From NCBI GenBank assembly GCA_002371235.1, contig DFGN01000031.1, positions 1-29,796 of the forward strand: a stretch of DNA of 29,796 bases. Reading direction: 5' to 3'. The notes beneath the pieces are model-generated. The model was not told where the DNA came from and did not search any database. It was given only the letters and a program-made list of their open reading frames with translations. Each line of letters opens with the position of its first letter. Position 1 is the stretch's first letter. This stretch comes from Candidatus Saccharibacteria bacterium UBA3749 (GTDB lineage Bacteria; Patescibacteriota; Saccharimonadia; Saccharimonadales; Saccharimonadaceae). Positions 1 through 7,027 of the stretch are shown piece after piece. Both the position numbers and the translations under genes were made by a program.

Positions 1-23
1 ACAGACACAAGTGTCTGTTTTTT
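1..23 (+). terminator. Hairpin plus T-run at window edge
   Basis: A perfect 8-bp inverted repeat (ACAGACAC, loop AA, GTGTCTGT) is followed at once by a T-run. In the plus direction this is a complete intrinsic terminator for a gene lying left of the window. ftsK ends at 26 on the other strand, so the hairpin may serve both directions, but the minus-strand T-run would lie outside the window. Confidence 0.7.
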
Positions 24-25
24 AC

Positions 26-2221
26 TCACTGCGCTAGTTGGTCAAATTCGTCGAGGGAGGAGATGAGGAGATCGCGGGGTTTGTTGCCGTTCTGAGGACC
101 AATTACGCCGATTTCTTCAAACCAGATGGCGAGTCCCGAAACGAAGCCGTGACCTTTACCAAGGTAGGTCTGGAGCATAGCAGTAGAGAATTTACCTTTA
201 CTTAGGGAGATCTCGACGGCTTTACGGACGATCGGATCTTGTGGGTCGAAGCGACGACCGAGTCCGTCCATTTCGCTGGGCCCGCTGGTCATACCCCTAA
301 TCGACACCTGTTGAGCGGTGACCTCGTCGTTATACTCCGGTGGTCGTTGACGCAAGAAATCGGTTACCCTGCTGATATCCTCGTCGGAGGCCCAGGCGCC
401 CTGGATACGACGGGGCTTGCCCATCATTTCGGTGGTAAGAAGAAGCATGTCACCTTTGCCAAGAAGTTTTTCGGCGCCGCCTTGATCTAACATAATGCGC
501 GAATCCATTTGAGAACCAACGGCAAAGGCGATACGGCCAGGAATGTTAGCCTTAATGAGGCCGGTAATAACCTTCACTTCTGGACGCTGAGTAGCAAGAA
601 CAAGATGGATACCAGCAGCACGGCCTTTCTGAGCAATACGGACAATGAGCATTTCAAGATCTTTGCCGGCCATCATCATAAGATCTGCCATTTCATCAAT
701 AACAATAACGATGTAGGGCATCTTGCCATCTTTGCCTGGGTCGCTTTCTTTGGCGGCTTTGGCGTTATAGTCGGCGATGTTCTTAACCTTCTCATCTGCC
801 ATGAGGGAGTATCTTCGTTCCATTTCGCCAACAGCCCATTTCATGGCACTGAGAGCTTTCTCGGTTTGAGTAATAATCGGAGTGAGGAGATGTGGGATAT
901 CCTGGTACTGCGCCATTTCGACTTGCTTTGGATCGACGATGATGAGTTTCATATCTGAAGGAGCGTTACGATAAAGAAGCGATGTAATAAGCGTATTGGT
1001 CATGACAGATTTACCTGAACCGGTGGTACCAGCAATGAGAAGGTGTGGCATTTTGGCAAGATTTGCGACTACAGCTTTACCAGAAATGTCTTTACCCACT
1101 GCGAAGGTAAGTGGGTCGGTGGATTTTTTCCATTCGCTGGATTCGAGAACACTTCTCAGACGGACGTCAGCTGAACGCGCATTTGGTATCTCAACACCAA
1201 CCGAGCGCGTGCCAGGAATAGGAGCTTCGATACGAATCTTGTCTACCGCAAGATTAAGAGCGAGCTCTTTATCGCGTGCTAAAATTTTGGATAGGTTTAC
1301 GCCTGCTGGGGGCTTCATGGTGTACTGAGTAACGCGTGGGCCAACATTGGCACCTTCCATTTCGACATCTATACCAAACTCGGCGAGAGTAGACTTGATA
1401 ATATAGGCATTTTGTTGGATGTTGCCAGCATCGGCGGGAGACTGCTTCTTTTCTAGCAAATCGACTGTAGGCATCTTCCAATCAGGATCTGAAACCGCCA
1501 CGAGCGCAGTGGGTTCTTTGATGGGTTCTGATTTGGCCTGAGCTTTGATGTCATTTTTGTGGAGTAGGCGACCGGCTGAGCGACTGACCGCGGGTTCGGG
1601 CTGACCGAGGCCGACGCCGGAATTGACTTTGATTTCGAGCTGGCCAAGTTTCTTGCCGGATGCAGTTGAATCACTATGGCTAAGAGATTTTTTGGACTTG
1701 ACTAGATTCTTGGTACCTTTGAACATGGTAATTGGTGAGACTTGAATGATAAAGGCTGTGGTAATAAATATTAGAACAAGATAAATGAATATGACGACAC
1801 CCTGGTTGAGGACGTTGGTGAATAGACCGTTCAACCATTGGCCAACACTACCGCCATTACCCCAAATTGCGGCGATACCAGAAATCCAAATTACCATCAA
1901 GATGCTTGCAATGTAAACCACCGCAGCGATACGATTGTTTTCACTACGAAAAATCTTCACCGCAAGGTATACAAGAAGTGCGGGGACAAAAAAGGCCGCA
2001 TAACCGACGGTGTTAATAAAAAATTGGTGGACAGTGTTTAGAACCGTGCCACCTTGCCCAAACCAGGTGATAACGAAAAAGAGGGCTAGCGCTATCATAA
2101 GAACGGCAAAAGTTTGATGCCAAAAACCACCAGGAAGCTCGTGCTCAATTGGAGCTTCTTTGGTGCGACTACGAGAGCGGCTCGAGCGTCTTTTGGAAGT
2201 TTTTCTTTTTCTTGATGCCAT
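26..2221 (-). CDS. ftsK: DNA translocase FtsK
   Basis: FtsK/SpoIIIE-type translocase that pumps chromosomal DNA through the closing division septum. The 731-residue protein has the full family layout. A basic Arg/Lys/Ser-rich N-terminus is followed by four hydrophobic segments (about residues 36-54, 70-90, 98-118, 140-162) and a linker to about 240. The RecA-like motor has Walker A GTTGSGKS near residue 398 and Walker B (IVIVIDEMAD) near 505. A C-terminal winged-helix gamma domain (about 655-720, with SKGKFSTAMLQTYLGKGHG) normally reads polar KOPS-like DNA sites. The linker is short compared with E. coli FtsK, as in Gram-positive SpoIIIE. The ATG at 2221 is preferred because a -10 box ends 8 nt upstream, leaving almost no leader. 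The gene ends in TGA. It stands alone, separated by about 120 bp from the next minus-strand unit. Confidence 0.97.
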   Translation of the reverse strand: MASRKRKTSKRRSSRSRSRTKEAPIEHELPGGFWHQTFAVLMIALALFFVITWFGQGGTVLNTVHQFFINTVGYAAFFVPALLVYLAVKIFRSENNRIAAVVYIASILMVIWISGIAAIWGNGGSVGQWLNGLFTNVLNQGVVIFIYLVLIFITTAFIIQVSPITMFKGTKNLVKSKKSLSHSDSTASGKKLGQLEIKVNSGVGLGQPEPAVSRSAGRLLHKNDIKAQAKSEPIKEPTALVAVSDPDWKMPTVDLLEKKQSPADAGNIQQNAYIIKSTLAEFGIDVEMEGANVGPRVTQYTMKPPAGVNLSKILARDKELALNLAVDKIRIEAPIPGTRSVGVEIPNARSADVRLRSVLESSEWKKSTDPLTFAVGKDISGKAVVANLAKMPHLLIAGTTGSGKSVMTNTLITSLLYRNAPSDMKLIIVDPKQVEMAQYQDIPHLLTPIITQTEKALSAMKWAVGEMERRYSLMADEKVKNIADYNAKAAKESDPGKDGKMPYIVIVIDEMADLMMMAGKDLEMLIVRIAQKGRAAGIHLVLATQRPEVKVITGLIKANIPGRIAFAVGSQMDSRIMLDQGGAEKLLGKGDMLLLTTEMMGKPRRIQGAWASDEDISRVTDFLRQRPPEYNDEVTAQQVSIRGMTSGPSEMDGLGRRFDPQDPIVRKAVEISLSKGKFSTAMLQTYLGKGHGFVSGLAIWFEEIGVIGPQNGNKPRDLLISSLDEFDQLAQ

Positions 2222-2229
2222 ATGTATAT

Positions 2230-2258
2230 ATTATAGCACACTTTTCGGAAAAGCACAA
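2230..2258 (-). promoter_or_regulatory. ftsK promoter, near-leaderless
   Basis: On the minus strand, TTGTGC (2253-2258), a 17-bp spacer and TATAAT (2230-2235) preceded by TGC (extended -10). The -10 ends 8 nt before the ftsK ATG, so the transcript should begin at or within a base or two of the start codon. Confidence 0.7.
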
Positions 2259-2341
2259 GGGGTATCCCTTAGATTGTTATTTGCATATTTTAGTCGAACA
2301 AATTCTATAAAAGCTCCTTTTATTTATTATAGCGTGCTGCA

Positions 2342-3247
2342 TCAATTGCCCAGAGTTTTGATTTTATTAAAGTCTATCTTCTCTACTGCTTCGCGGAGAG
2401 CTTTTTCGGAGCCATAATGCGTGCGCCTTTCTGGTGCATCGGACAACATGTGCTGCGCATATGGGAAGCTTACTGCTCGTTCGAGCACCCCGCCTAGCTT
2501 GCCGGTTCCACAAAGTACCTCCGCTTTTCGGACCATTTTGGCTGGCACCTCAAGCGCCTTCTGCATTTCTTCTGGAAAGAAAGTTAATGAAAACAAATCT
2601 GCATCCTCCTCCCCCGCTAATCTTCCGTATGCGATTGAAGTATTCCCCTCGATCCACAACCGACTATCAAGCTTTCGCATTTTTGCGCCTTCTAAACTCA
2701 TTTCACATCTCGCATATTTTTCACGAGTCTCGTCCATCATATCGCACACGAAGTCCCCTTCACAGGTCGTCATCATAACTGCTCCCGTGACGTCTGGCGA
2801 TTTCAATCCATGCTTCGCGTCATAGGATATAGTGTCACTGATGTAATCACAAATAATCCACGAGAGTAGCCCCGTCTCTGCATTCTCCGCCACGAGATAA
2901 AACTCCGTCCTCGCGCCCCAGAAAACGCTCGAATGTACCCGAAACATTGTTACGATGCCGTAATATTTAGGAGTGTCACCTTCGAAGATTGCTGATTTGG
3001 CTGGCACAAAGCCTGCTGGGAGGAATTTTTGCATTTTTTCTGGTTCGGTAATCTCGTAAAACATAAATGAACAGTATGGCTCCACTACGAACGGCATTTT
3101 ATCTGCTTTCTTGGTTGCCGAAGAGACGATTTTGCGTTGCATCCATACCGGAAGTTTTCGCAGCTTTGTCTGCATATAAGTTACTTTTCCGACCTCCATC
3201 GGATTCACTAATCTCTCTACACCTTTTGCATATTCTAAAACATTCAT
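2342..3247 (-). CDS. Conserved hypothetical, possibly acetoacetate-decarboxylase-like fold
   Basis: A soluble protein of 301 residues with no signal peptide or membrane segment. The pattern after about residue 50 (an FYEITEPEKMQKFLPAGF block, then KYYGIVTMF, then DYISDTISYDAKHG) recalls proteins annotated as acetoacetate decarboxylase-like, where a conserved Lys forms a Schiff base. I cannot identify that Lys with confidence, so the function is unassigned. A longer reading starting at 3316 exists. I chose the ATG at 3247 because it lies 4 bp after the upstream gene's stop and has a purine-rich AAAGGGATGA ribosome site in front. It is therefore the second gene of a two-gene operon with the small protein at 3252-3692. 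Confidence 0.6.
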   Translation of the reverse strand: MNVLEYAKGVERLVNPMEVGKVTYMQTKLRKLPVWMQRKIVSSATKKADKMPFVVEPYCSFMFYEITEPEKMQKFLPAGFVPAKSAIFEGDTPKYYGIVTMFRVHSSVFWGARTEFYLVAENAETGLLSWIICDYISDTISYDAKHGLKSPDVTGAVMMTTCEGDFVCDMMDETREKYARCEMSLEGAKMRKLDSRLWIEGNTSIAYGRLAGEEDADLFSLTFFPEEMQKALEVPAKMVRKAEVLCGTGKLGGVLERAVSFPYAQHMLSDAPERRTHYGSEKALREAVEKIDFNKIKTLGN

Positions 3248-3251
3248 AGAC

Positions 3252-3692
3252 TCATCCCTTTCGTTTCTTTCTAAACAGTTTTGCAAGGTGTCCTGCGTAG
3301 CTTGCTTTTTCACCAATGTTTATTGCGTTGCCTAGTCCTGGGACTCTGCGGACCTCATCGTAGGCCTTCTGGTGTACTGCTGCCCTAGTCGGCACTACAT
3401 TTCTTAAAGCTTGTTCCGCTGCGCTTTGCATTACTCCCACCGCCGCTCCTTTTGCGGCATTCTGTGCGGCTCCCTTTGTTGCGATTTCCGTGAACAAATC
3501 TAAGTATTTTTGATTCAGTGGGCTGGCCTGAAAGGCCGCTTCAAACTCCCCGGCATCTTTGCAGTTATCTCCCAATTTGTCTATTTCGATAAATAACGCA
3601 TCGATCTTTTTCTGCATAGCTTCGTTTATTTCGAAACTGGCAGAAAAAGCATTTTTTCGCGCGTCTATGCTTTGTTTAATCATTTTGTCCAT
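3252..3692 (-). CDS. Small hypothetical protein, Ala-rich helical
   Basis: A 146-residue protein of unknown function. The N-terminal half (DARKNAFSASFEINEAMQKK and on) looks like helical coiled segments. The middle (about residues 70-105) is an alanine-rich stretch with repeated KGAA motifs, and the C-terminus is strongly basic (KLFRKKRKG). No membrane segment or enzyme motif is visible. The ATG at 3692 is chosen over an upstream codon at 3746 because a TATAAT box ends 7 nt before it and the upstream part would lie inside the promoter. It is the first gene of an operon with the 2342-3247 protein, whose start follows its TGA stop by 4 bp. Joint function is unknown. Confidence 0.6.
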   Translation of the reverse strand: MDKMIKQSIDARKNAFSASFEINEAMQKKIDALFIEIDKLGDNCKDAGEFEAAFQASPLNQKYLDLFTEIATKGAAQNAAKGAAVGVMQSAAEQALRNVVPTRAAVHQKAYDEVRRVPGLGNAINIGEKASYAGHLAKLFRKKRKG

Positions 3693-3699
3693 AATTAGT

Positions 3700-3745
3700 A
3701 TTATATCATTATAAGAAACCGAGCAAAATCCTGTCAATTCTGACA
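3700..3745 (-). promoter_or_regulatory. Promoter and palindrome of the 3692 operon
   Basis: Minus strand: TTGACA (3732-3737), an 18-bp spacer and TATAAT (3708-3713), then a second TATAAT (3700-3705) ending 7 nt before the ATG. The -35 lies inside a palindrome TGTCA-attc-TGACA (3732-3745), which could be a repressor site; that role is inference. Confidence 0.55.
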
Positions 3746-3868
3746 ATAGAAAACGGTCAGATACTTTCTGCGGCTAGGCATAATTAAGTAGGTACTAACA
3801 GTTTACCAAGAAAATATACGGCAGAGTCTAAGCAGATTCAATTACGAGAGGTAGTTGACTCAAAATGA

Positions 3869-3892
3869 TATAATTGGATTAGTAAACAAGGA
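3869..3892 (+). promoter_or_regulatory. Promoter and RBS of zinc-ribbon gene
   Basis: Extended -10 TGaTATAAT (hexamer 3869-3874), then a short leader with AAGGA (3888-3892) 8 nt before the ATG at 3901. This is one of the minority of genes here with a conventional leader. Confidence 0.6.
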
Positions 3893-3900
3893 TTTGTATT

Positions 3901-4158
3901 ATGGAACGAAAAATCTGTCAAAGCTGCGCAATGCCATTAACTTCGGAAGATATGTATGCTACCGAAAAAGACGGGAGTATCAACAAAGATTATTGCAAAT
4001 GGTGTTATAAAGATGGAGAGTTTCTTGATAAATGCTCAATGGAAGAATTTATAGAGAAATGTTCCCAATTTGGCGAGCAGGCCGGCATGACAAATGAGCA
4101 AATGAAAGAATATTGTACGAAAGTTTTCCCAACTTTAAAGCGATGGAAAAAGGTCTAG
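3901..4158 (+). CDS. Putative zinc-ribbon protein
   Basis: An 85-residue protein with two CxxC knuckles, C6-x2-C9 (ICQSCAMP) and C32-x2-C35 (YCKWCYKDG), which match the small 'putative zinc ribbon' family (PF12674-like) found in many bacteria. The C-terminal half is helical, with three more Cys (around 45, 54, 72), and ends KRWKKV. Function in the family is unknown; zinc binding is inferred from the Cys spacing. The start is supported by AAGGA 8 nt upstream. The last 16 bases overlap the next gene, so the two are probably co-transcribed and translationally coupled. Confidence 0.8.
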   Translation: MERKICQSCAMPLTSEDMYATEKDGSINKDYCKWCYKDGEFLDKCSMEEFIEKCSQFGEQAGMTNEQMKEYCTKVFPTLKRWKKV

Positions 4159-4832
4159 ACTTTCGCAATCGACTTGCCTCACTTGCCGATGATGAGTATC
4201 GCGTATTCTCCATGAGCGGCATTCCTTGTGACCGCCCTTTTCTTGGAGTACGTATCCCAGAAATCAGAAAGCTCGTCATGAAAATCCCCCCGACAGATTT
4301 TTCGGAACTTCTAGAGTTCACGCCTGTTGCTGTTGAAGAAGTCATCGCCCGTGGTTTTCTCATCGCGCGTCTGTCATACATAGAGATGCTTAAGTACTTC
4401 GATTCTCAAATTGGTTACCTCGACAACTGGTGTACTGTAGATACCTTCTGCGCTTCGCTTCGCAAAACCATCAAAAAACACAGATCCGAATTTCTTGACG
4501 CTAAAATCGAACCGCTTTTACAAAGCCAGGACGAATTTGCTGTTCGCGCCGGCCTTGTTTGTCTGCTTGATTTTTATGTTGACTTTGATCATCTCTTTCT
4601 CATTTTTGATCGTATCGAATCTTTAAAAAACCGCGACGAGTACTATATCAAAATGGCCATTGCCTGGCTCCTTGCCGAATGCTTCATCAAATATCCCGAT
4701 GAAACTTTGGGTTATCTAAAACAGTCCAATCTTGAAAAATGGACGTTCAACAAAGCCCTGTCCAAAATTTGTGATTCTTATCGTGTTCCTTCTGAGACCA
4801 AACAGCAAATCAAACTACTCCGCAAAAAATAA
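4143..4832 (+). CDS. AlkD-type DNA alkylation repair glycosylase
   Basis: A 230-residue HEAT-like repeat protein of the DNA alkylation repair family (PF08713; AlkD). These enzymes excise positively charged N3- and N7-alkylpurines without flipping the base. The catalytic set known from Bacillus cereus AlkD can be placed: W96 and D100 in DNWCTVD (spacing as W109/D113), R135 in FAVRAGL (as R148) and W175 in MAIAWLLAE (as W187). The length is normal for the family. I start at the ATG at 4143 (MEKGLDFRN); an upstream TTG at 4113 would only add residues read through the previous gene. The 16-bp overlap with the zinc-ribbon gene suggests coupled translation. A weak stem-loop (4844-4866) follows the stop. 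Confidence 0.88.
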   Translation: MEKGLDFRNRLASLADDEYRVFSMSGIPCDRPFLGVRIPEIRKLVMKIPPTDFSELLEFTPVAVEEVIARGFLIARLSYIEMLKYFDSQIGYLDNWCTVDTFCASLRKTIKKHRSEFLDAKIEPLLQSQDEFAVRAGLVCLLDFYVDFDHLFLIFDRIESLKNRDEYYIKMAIAWLLAECFIKYPDETLGYLKQSNLEKWTFNKALSKICDSYRVPSETKQQIKLLRKK

Positions 4833-4874
4833 TCCGAAATAGAAAAATCGCCAAACCGGGTGATTTAATTCAAA

Positions 4875-4895
4875 CTGGCTGGGATGGCAGGATTC
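4875..4895 (+). repeat. Detached copy of the tRNA-Gln 3' end
   Basis: These 21 bp are identical to 5059-5079, the 3' end of the tRNA-Gln gene (T-loop, 3' T-stem, 3' acceptor strand, discriminator and CCA) plus one flanking base. The offset between copies is exactly 184 bp. No other part of a tRNA follows, so this is not a second tRNA gene. It looks like an attachment-site-style direct repeat. Confidence 0.85.
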
Positions 4896-5058
4896 TTATT
4901 TTTGCTTCGCAAAAATAATTCGTCGGGCGTCGGCTCAAAAAATCCTAAATGAATTTAGGATTTTTACTCGCCTCCTACGACGAGCGAACCTACGGTTCTC
5001 ATCCTGCCCTTCCAAAATCAGAATCAAAATAAGACTCCTTCGGAGTCTTCTTCTGATT
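4896..5058. other. Structured non-coding element between tRNA-Gln 3'-end repeats
   Basis: No gene. In order: a perfect 10-bp hairpin with loop TTC (4896-4918; GCGAAGC apex on the minus strand), a perfect 13-bp hairpin with loop GA (4938-4965; A-rich one side, T-rich the other, so a possible bidirectional terminator), the small palindrome GAACC-TAC-GGTTC (4986-4998), an inverted copy of the tRNA T-arm (4994-5008, 13 of 15 matches to 5070-5084) and an 8-bp hairpin with loop TTC (5031-5049) set in a longer imperfect stem 5012-5062. The last stem includes the tRNA CCA end. Confidence 0.7.
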
Positions 5059-5062
5059 CTGG
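5012..5062 (-). terminator. tRNA-Gln 3' trailer hairpin
   Basis: Reading from the tRNA, the CCA bases and the following nucleotides pair with 5012-5026. An inner 8-bp stem AAGACTCC/GGAGTCTT has a GAA apex loop on the transcribed strand. It probably ends or protects the tRNA transcript. There is only a short T-run after it, so processing rather than simple termination is possible. Confidence 0.5.
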
Positions 5063-5134
5063 CTGGGATGGCAGGATTCGAACCTACGAATGACGGGACC
5101 AAAACCCGTTGCCTTACCACTTGGCGACATCCCA
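5060..5134 (-). tRNA. tRNA-Gln (anticodon TTG)
   Basis: Full cloverleaf on the minus strand: acceptor TGGGATG paired with CATCCCA, D-arm, anticodon stem ACGGG/CCCGT with loop TTTTGGT (anticodon TTG, Gln), T-arm GTAGG-TTCGAAT-CCTGC and an encoded GCCA end. A -10-like TATAAG lies 7 nt upstream. Only 40 bp separate it from the divergent rlmH start, so both promoters share this gap. Confidence 0.96.
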
Positions 5135-5162
5135 ACTTGTTCTTATATTATCACATAAATGA

Positions 5163-5168
5163 TATAAT
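5163..5168 (+). promoter_or_regulatory. rlmH -10 box, leaderless
   Basis: TGaTATAAT (hexamer 5163-5168) ends 6 nt before the rlmH ATG at 5175, so transcription should start at about the start codon. Confidence 0.7.
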
Positions 5169-5174
5169 TAAAAG

Positions 5175-5606
5175 ATGGTAAGGATAATTGCAGGTGGAAA
5201 GAAAAACATCACTTGGTGTCAGGAAGCTTGCCGCGAATACGAAAAAAGGCTGCGAAAGCCGTTTGATATTCGTTGGGAATTCGTCGACGAAGATAAACTT
5301 ATAAAAAAACTGGACAAATGGCCATTCACTGGACAGGATTATGTGATTTGTTGCGATGAACGAGGCGAAAATATATCATCAAATGAATTTTGCCAGAGGA
5401 TGAATGACGCGTTTTCTGCGTCCAAGGATGTAATTGTTCTAATTGGCGGACCTTATGGGTTCAATGATGAAATAAGACGTAGAGCGGATTTCGTATGGAG
5501 TTTCTCGAAGTTAGTTTTTCCTCACATGATTGCGAGGTTGATGGTAGTTGAGCAGGTTTACCGAGCACAAGAAATCACCAAAGGAAGTCATTATCACCAC
5601 GAGTAA
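5175..5606 (+). CDS. rlmH: 23S rRNA pseudouridine-1915 N3-methyltransferase RlmH
   Basis: SPOUT-class methyltransferase that methylates pseudouridine 1915 in helix 69 of 23S rRNA on assembled ribosomes, using S-adenosylmethionine. The 143-residue protein keeps the trefoil-knot SAM site (VIVLIGGPYGFND, about residues 94-106) and the diagnostic C-terminus VEQVYRAQEITKGSHYHHE, in which the final YHHE is typical of the active site. It is slightly shorter than the usual 155-160 residues, mainly in the N-terminal half. The start has no ribosome site; a -10 box ends 6 nt upstream. It is divergent from tRNA-Gln and transcribed alone. Confidence 0.95.
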   Translation: MVRIIAGGKKNITWCQEACREYEKRLRKPFDIRWEFVDEDKLIKKLDKWPFTGQDYVICCDERGENISSNEFCQRMNDAFSASKDVIVLIGGPYGFNDEIRRRADFVWSFSKLVFPHMIARLMVVEQVYRAQEITKGSHYHHE

Positions 5607-5691
5607 TATTCGTTTGGTGAGATATTTACACAAGTATGCTGTTTTGATTTTTTTAAAAAAACAATAAGCGTCTAGAATAGTCGAACACGAG

Positions 5692-5720
5692 AAAAACCGC
5701 CCCCGATGTTCTGGGGACGG
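5692..5720 (-). terminator. Intrinsic terminator of the HTH/coiled-coil operon
   Basis: On the minus strand, CCGTCCCC and GGGGGCGG form a GC-rich stem around an 8-nt loop, directly followed by TTTTT (5692-5696). It lies about 20 bp after the stop at 5740. Confidence 0.8.
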
Positions 5721-5739
5721 TCCGTGGGTTAATTGGCTA

Positions 5740-6576
5740 TTACTGAGCGGCTGAACGCTCGCGTACCGCTATGAAGGCCTGTTCCAGCTCTTCGCTGTCG
5801 CAGATCAGCTCAAACTTTTCGGTTCTCGCCAACACCATCAGCAGTCTTGCAAGCGTAGTCACTTCACGGACGCGAAGATCCTGGCACTCGTCCAAATCCG
5901 CAATTTTCGTCTTCAACTCCTGGTATCCGCTATCGTCAATGACGAAGTTAGGATCTTCAGGAGCCTCAATACTTCCGTCGCTGCCGACCAGAATGGTTAC
6001 GATGCTGAGTTCGTCGATTTCTCTACCGATCTCTGCAAGTTTCTCATTCTGGACTTCAATTTGGCTTTTGGCCTTTTTAATGTCAGCATCGAGATTTGAA
6101 ACTTTTTCGGTACCTTCCTGAACCTGTTCCTTCATTTTCATGATCTCACGGTAGTACCCATCGATCTGTTTCTTGATCTCTTTGCATTCTTCAAAGACCT
6201 CGTGCCGTGCTCTTTCAAGTTCTGCGATGTCCTCCTCCAGTTCGTTAATGTTCTGAAGAATTTCATCCTTCTTCCTGTTGAGCATGTCTAACTTTTCGGG
6301 TTTAGGGGTTCCCTCCTCTACACTTATTTCCGTAAGGCCGTCAGTGTTCGGAAGATCAGGGCGTTTACGCTGTTTCGCCTTTTCTTTGTTCTTTTCGAAC
6401 CTCACCTGGTTCCTTTCCAGCTCGCCAATGTCTTCGGCTGCCTGTTTCGGGTTTTTGAAGATTGTTACAATTGCATCCTTCAATTCTTCCACAGACATTT
6501 CGCTTTCCTCGGCAAGCTGTTCAATCCCCTTGTGATACTTAAGAGCAAGCTTGATTTTTTTAACGTTGATTCCCAT
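5740..6576 (-). CDS. Coiled-coil protein of unknown function
   Basis: A 278-residue soluble, highly charged protein. The N-terminus (about 15-42, IEQLAEESEMSVEELKDAI) looks like a helix-turn-helix-sized helical module. Residues about 50-95 are basic and low-complexity, and about 95-195 form a long heptad-rich coiled coil with many Glu/Lys. A compact C-terminal domain (about 200-278) ends RERSAAQ. No enzyme motif is visible. The ATG at 6576 has a strong AGGGGGT ribosome site that overlaps the stop of the upstream HTH gene (9-bp gap), so the two are coupled. Base use is GC-richer than the core genes (30 of 60 bases in 6181-6240 are G or C, against 18 of 60 in recF 25561-25620). It may have arrived by transfer or come from a mobile element; that is inference. 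Confidence 0.75.
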   Translation of the reverse strand: MGINVKKIKLALKYHKGIEQLAEESEMSVEELKDAIVTIFKNPKQAAEDIGELERNQVRFEKNKEKAKQRKRPDLPNTDGLTEISVEEGTPKPEKLDMLNRKKDEILQNINELEEDIAELERARHEVFEECKEIKKQIDGYYREIMKMKEQVQEGTEKVSNLDADIKKAKSQIEVQNEKLAEIGREIDELSIVTILVGSDGSIEAPEDPNFVIDDSGYQELKTKIADLDECQDLRVREVTTLARLLMVLARTEKFELICDSEELEQAFIAVRERSAAQ

Positions 6577-6585
6577 TTTTACCCC

Positions 6586-6915
6586 CTATTCCTGAGCAAT
6601 CAGCGCATTGACTGACTCGCTCAATTCGAAAAGATCCTTCTCCAGCTTGTCGAATATCTCATCGATGCTGCTAGATTCCGGACTGGTTTTGGCTACTTCG
6701 AGTTCCTTGTTGATGGCTCCGCCAGCTTTTTTGCCTTTGGTACCGTCGAGCAATTCTTCCCGTTCGAGCCCGTGACGCTCAGCTATTGTACCCAGAAGTG
6801 AATAAACCGTCGAGACAGAAACACCCGCCGCTTCGGCTATCTCCCGGATGCAATAGCCTTCTTCATGCATGCGCATGAAGTTTTTGACTACCCACTTGCC
6901 TTTAATTTCCGCCAT
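6586..6915 (-). CDS. Helix-turn-helix DNA-binding protein
   Basis: A 109-residue protein with a clear helix-turn-helix at about residues 20-48 (YCIREIAEAAGVSVSTVYSL), of the kind found in small regulators and in the DNA-binding end of recombinases and transposases. The C-terminal half is acidic and helical (SSSIDEIFDKLEKDLFELSE), likely for self-association or for binding the coiled-coil partner encoded 9 bp downstream. I use the ATG at 6915 because GGAGG sits 9 nt upstream; a TTG at 6921 would be too close to it. The promoter region just upstream carries a perfect palindrome, so it may repress itself. The family is not recognised beyond HTH. Confidence 0.8.
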   Translation of the reverse strand: MAEIKGKWVVKNFMRMHEEGYCIREIAEAAGVSVSTVYSLLGTIAERHGLEREELLDGTKGKKAGGAINKELEVAKTSPESSSIDEIFDKLEKDLFELSESVNALIAQE

Positions 6916-6942
6916 ATTCAACCACCTCCTTAGTGTAGCGAA

Positions 6943-6988
6943 AATATAGACTATATTGGATAATAGTATATTTTTGTAAATTTGTCAA
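6943..6988 (-). promoter_or_regulatory. Consensus promoter with operator-like palindrome
   Basis: Minus strand: TTGACA (6983-6988), exactly 17 bp, TATTAT (6960-6965). Just downstream of the -10 lies a perfect 7-bp inverted repeat AATATAG-a-CTATATT (6943-6957), placed where a bound repressor would block transcription start. The HTH protein it drives is the obvious candidate. AAGGAGGTGG follows as the ribosome site. Confidence 0.75.
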
Positions 6989-7027
6989 GTATCTTGTCTT
7001 ATTTTGTTTTAAGAGTGTAGAATGTGG

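Noticed and set aside
509..958. Plus-strand open reading frames inside ftsK and other long genes
   Set aside because: They lie opposite clear gene families, have no ribosome site or promoter and show no recognisable product.
26..2221. UGA recoding as in Gracilibacteria
   Set aside because: ftsK and the 3252-3692 gene end at TGA exactly where their proteins should end, and no conserved Gly falls on TGA.
4875..4895. A second tRNA-Gln gene
   Set aside because: Only the last 20 bases of a tRNA are present; no D-arm, anticodon arm or 5' acceptor strand is found nearby.
4896..5058. Integron attC sites
   Set aside because: The hairpins lack the R'/R'' core sites, there is no cassette gene and no integron integrase in the window.
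4875..5134. T-box riboswitch
   Set aside because: No specifier loop or T-box sequence; the TGG and stem features come from the tRNA gene itself, and no synthetase gene follows on that strand.
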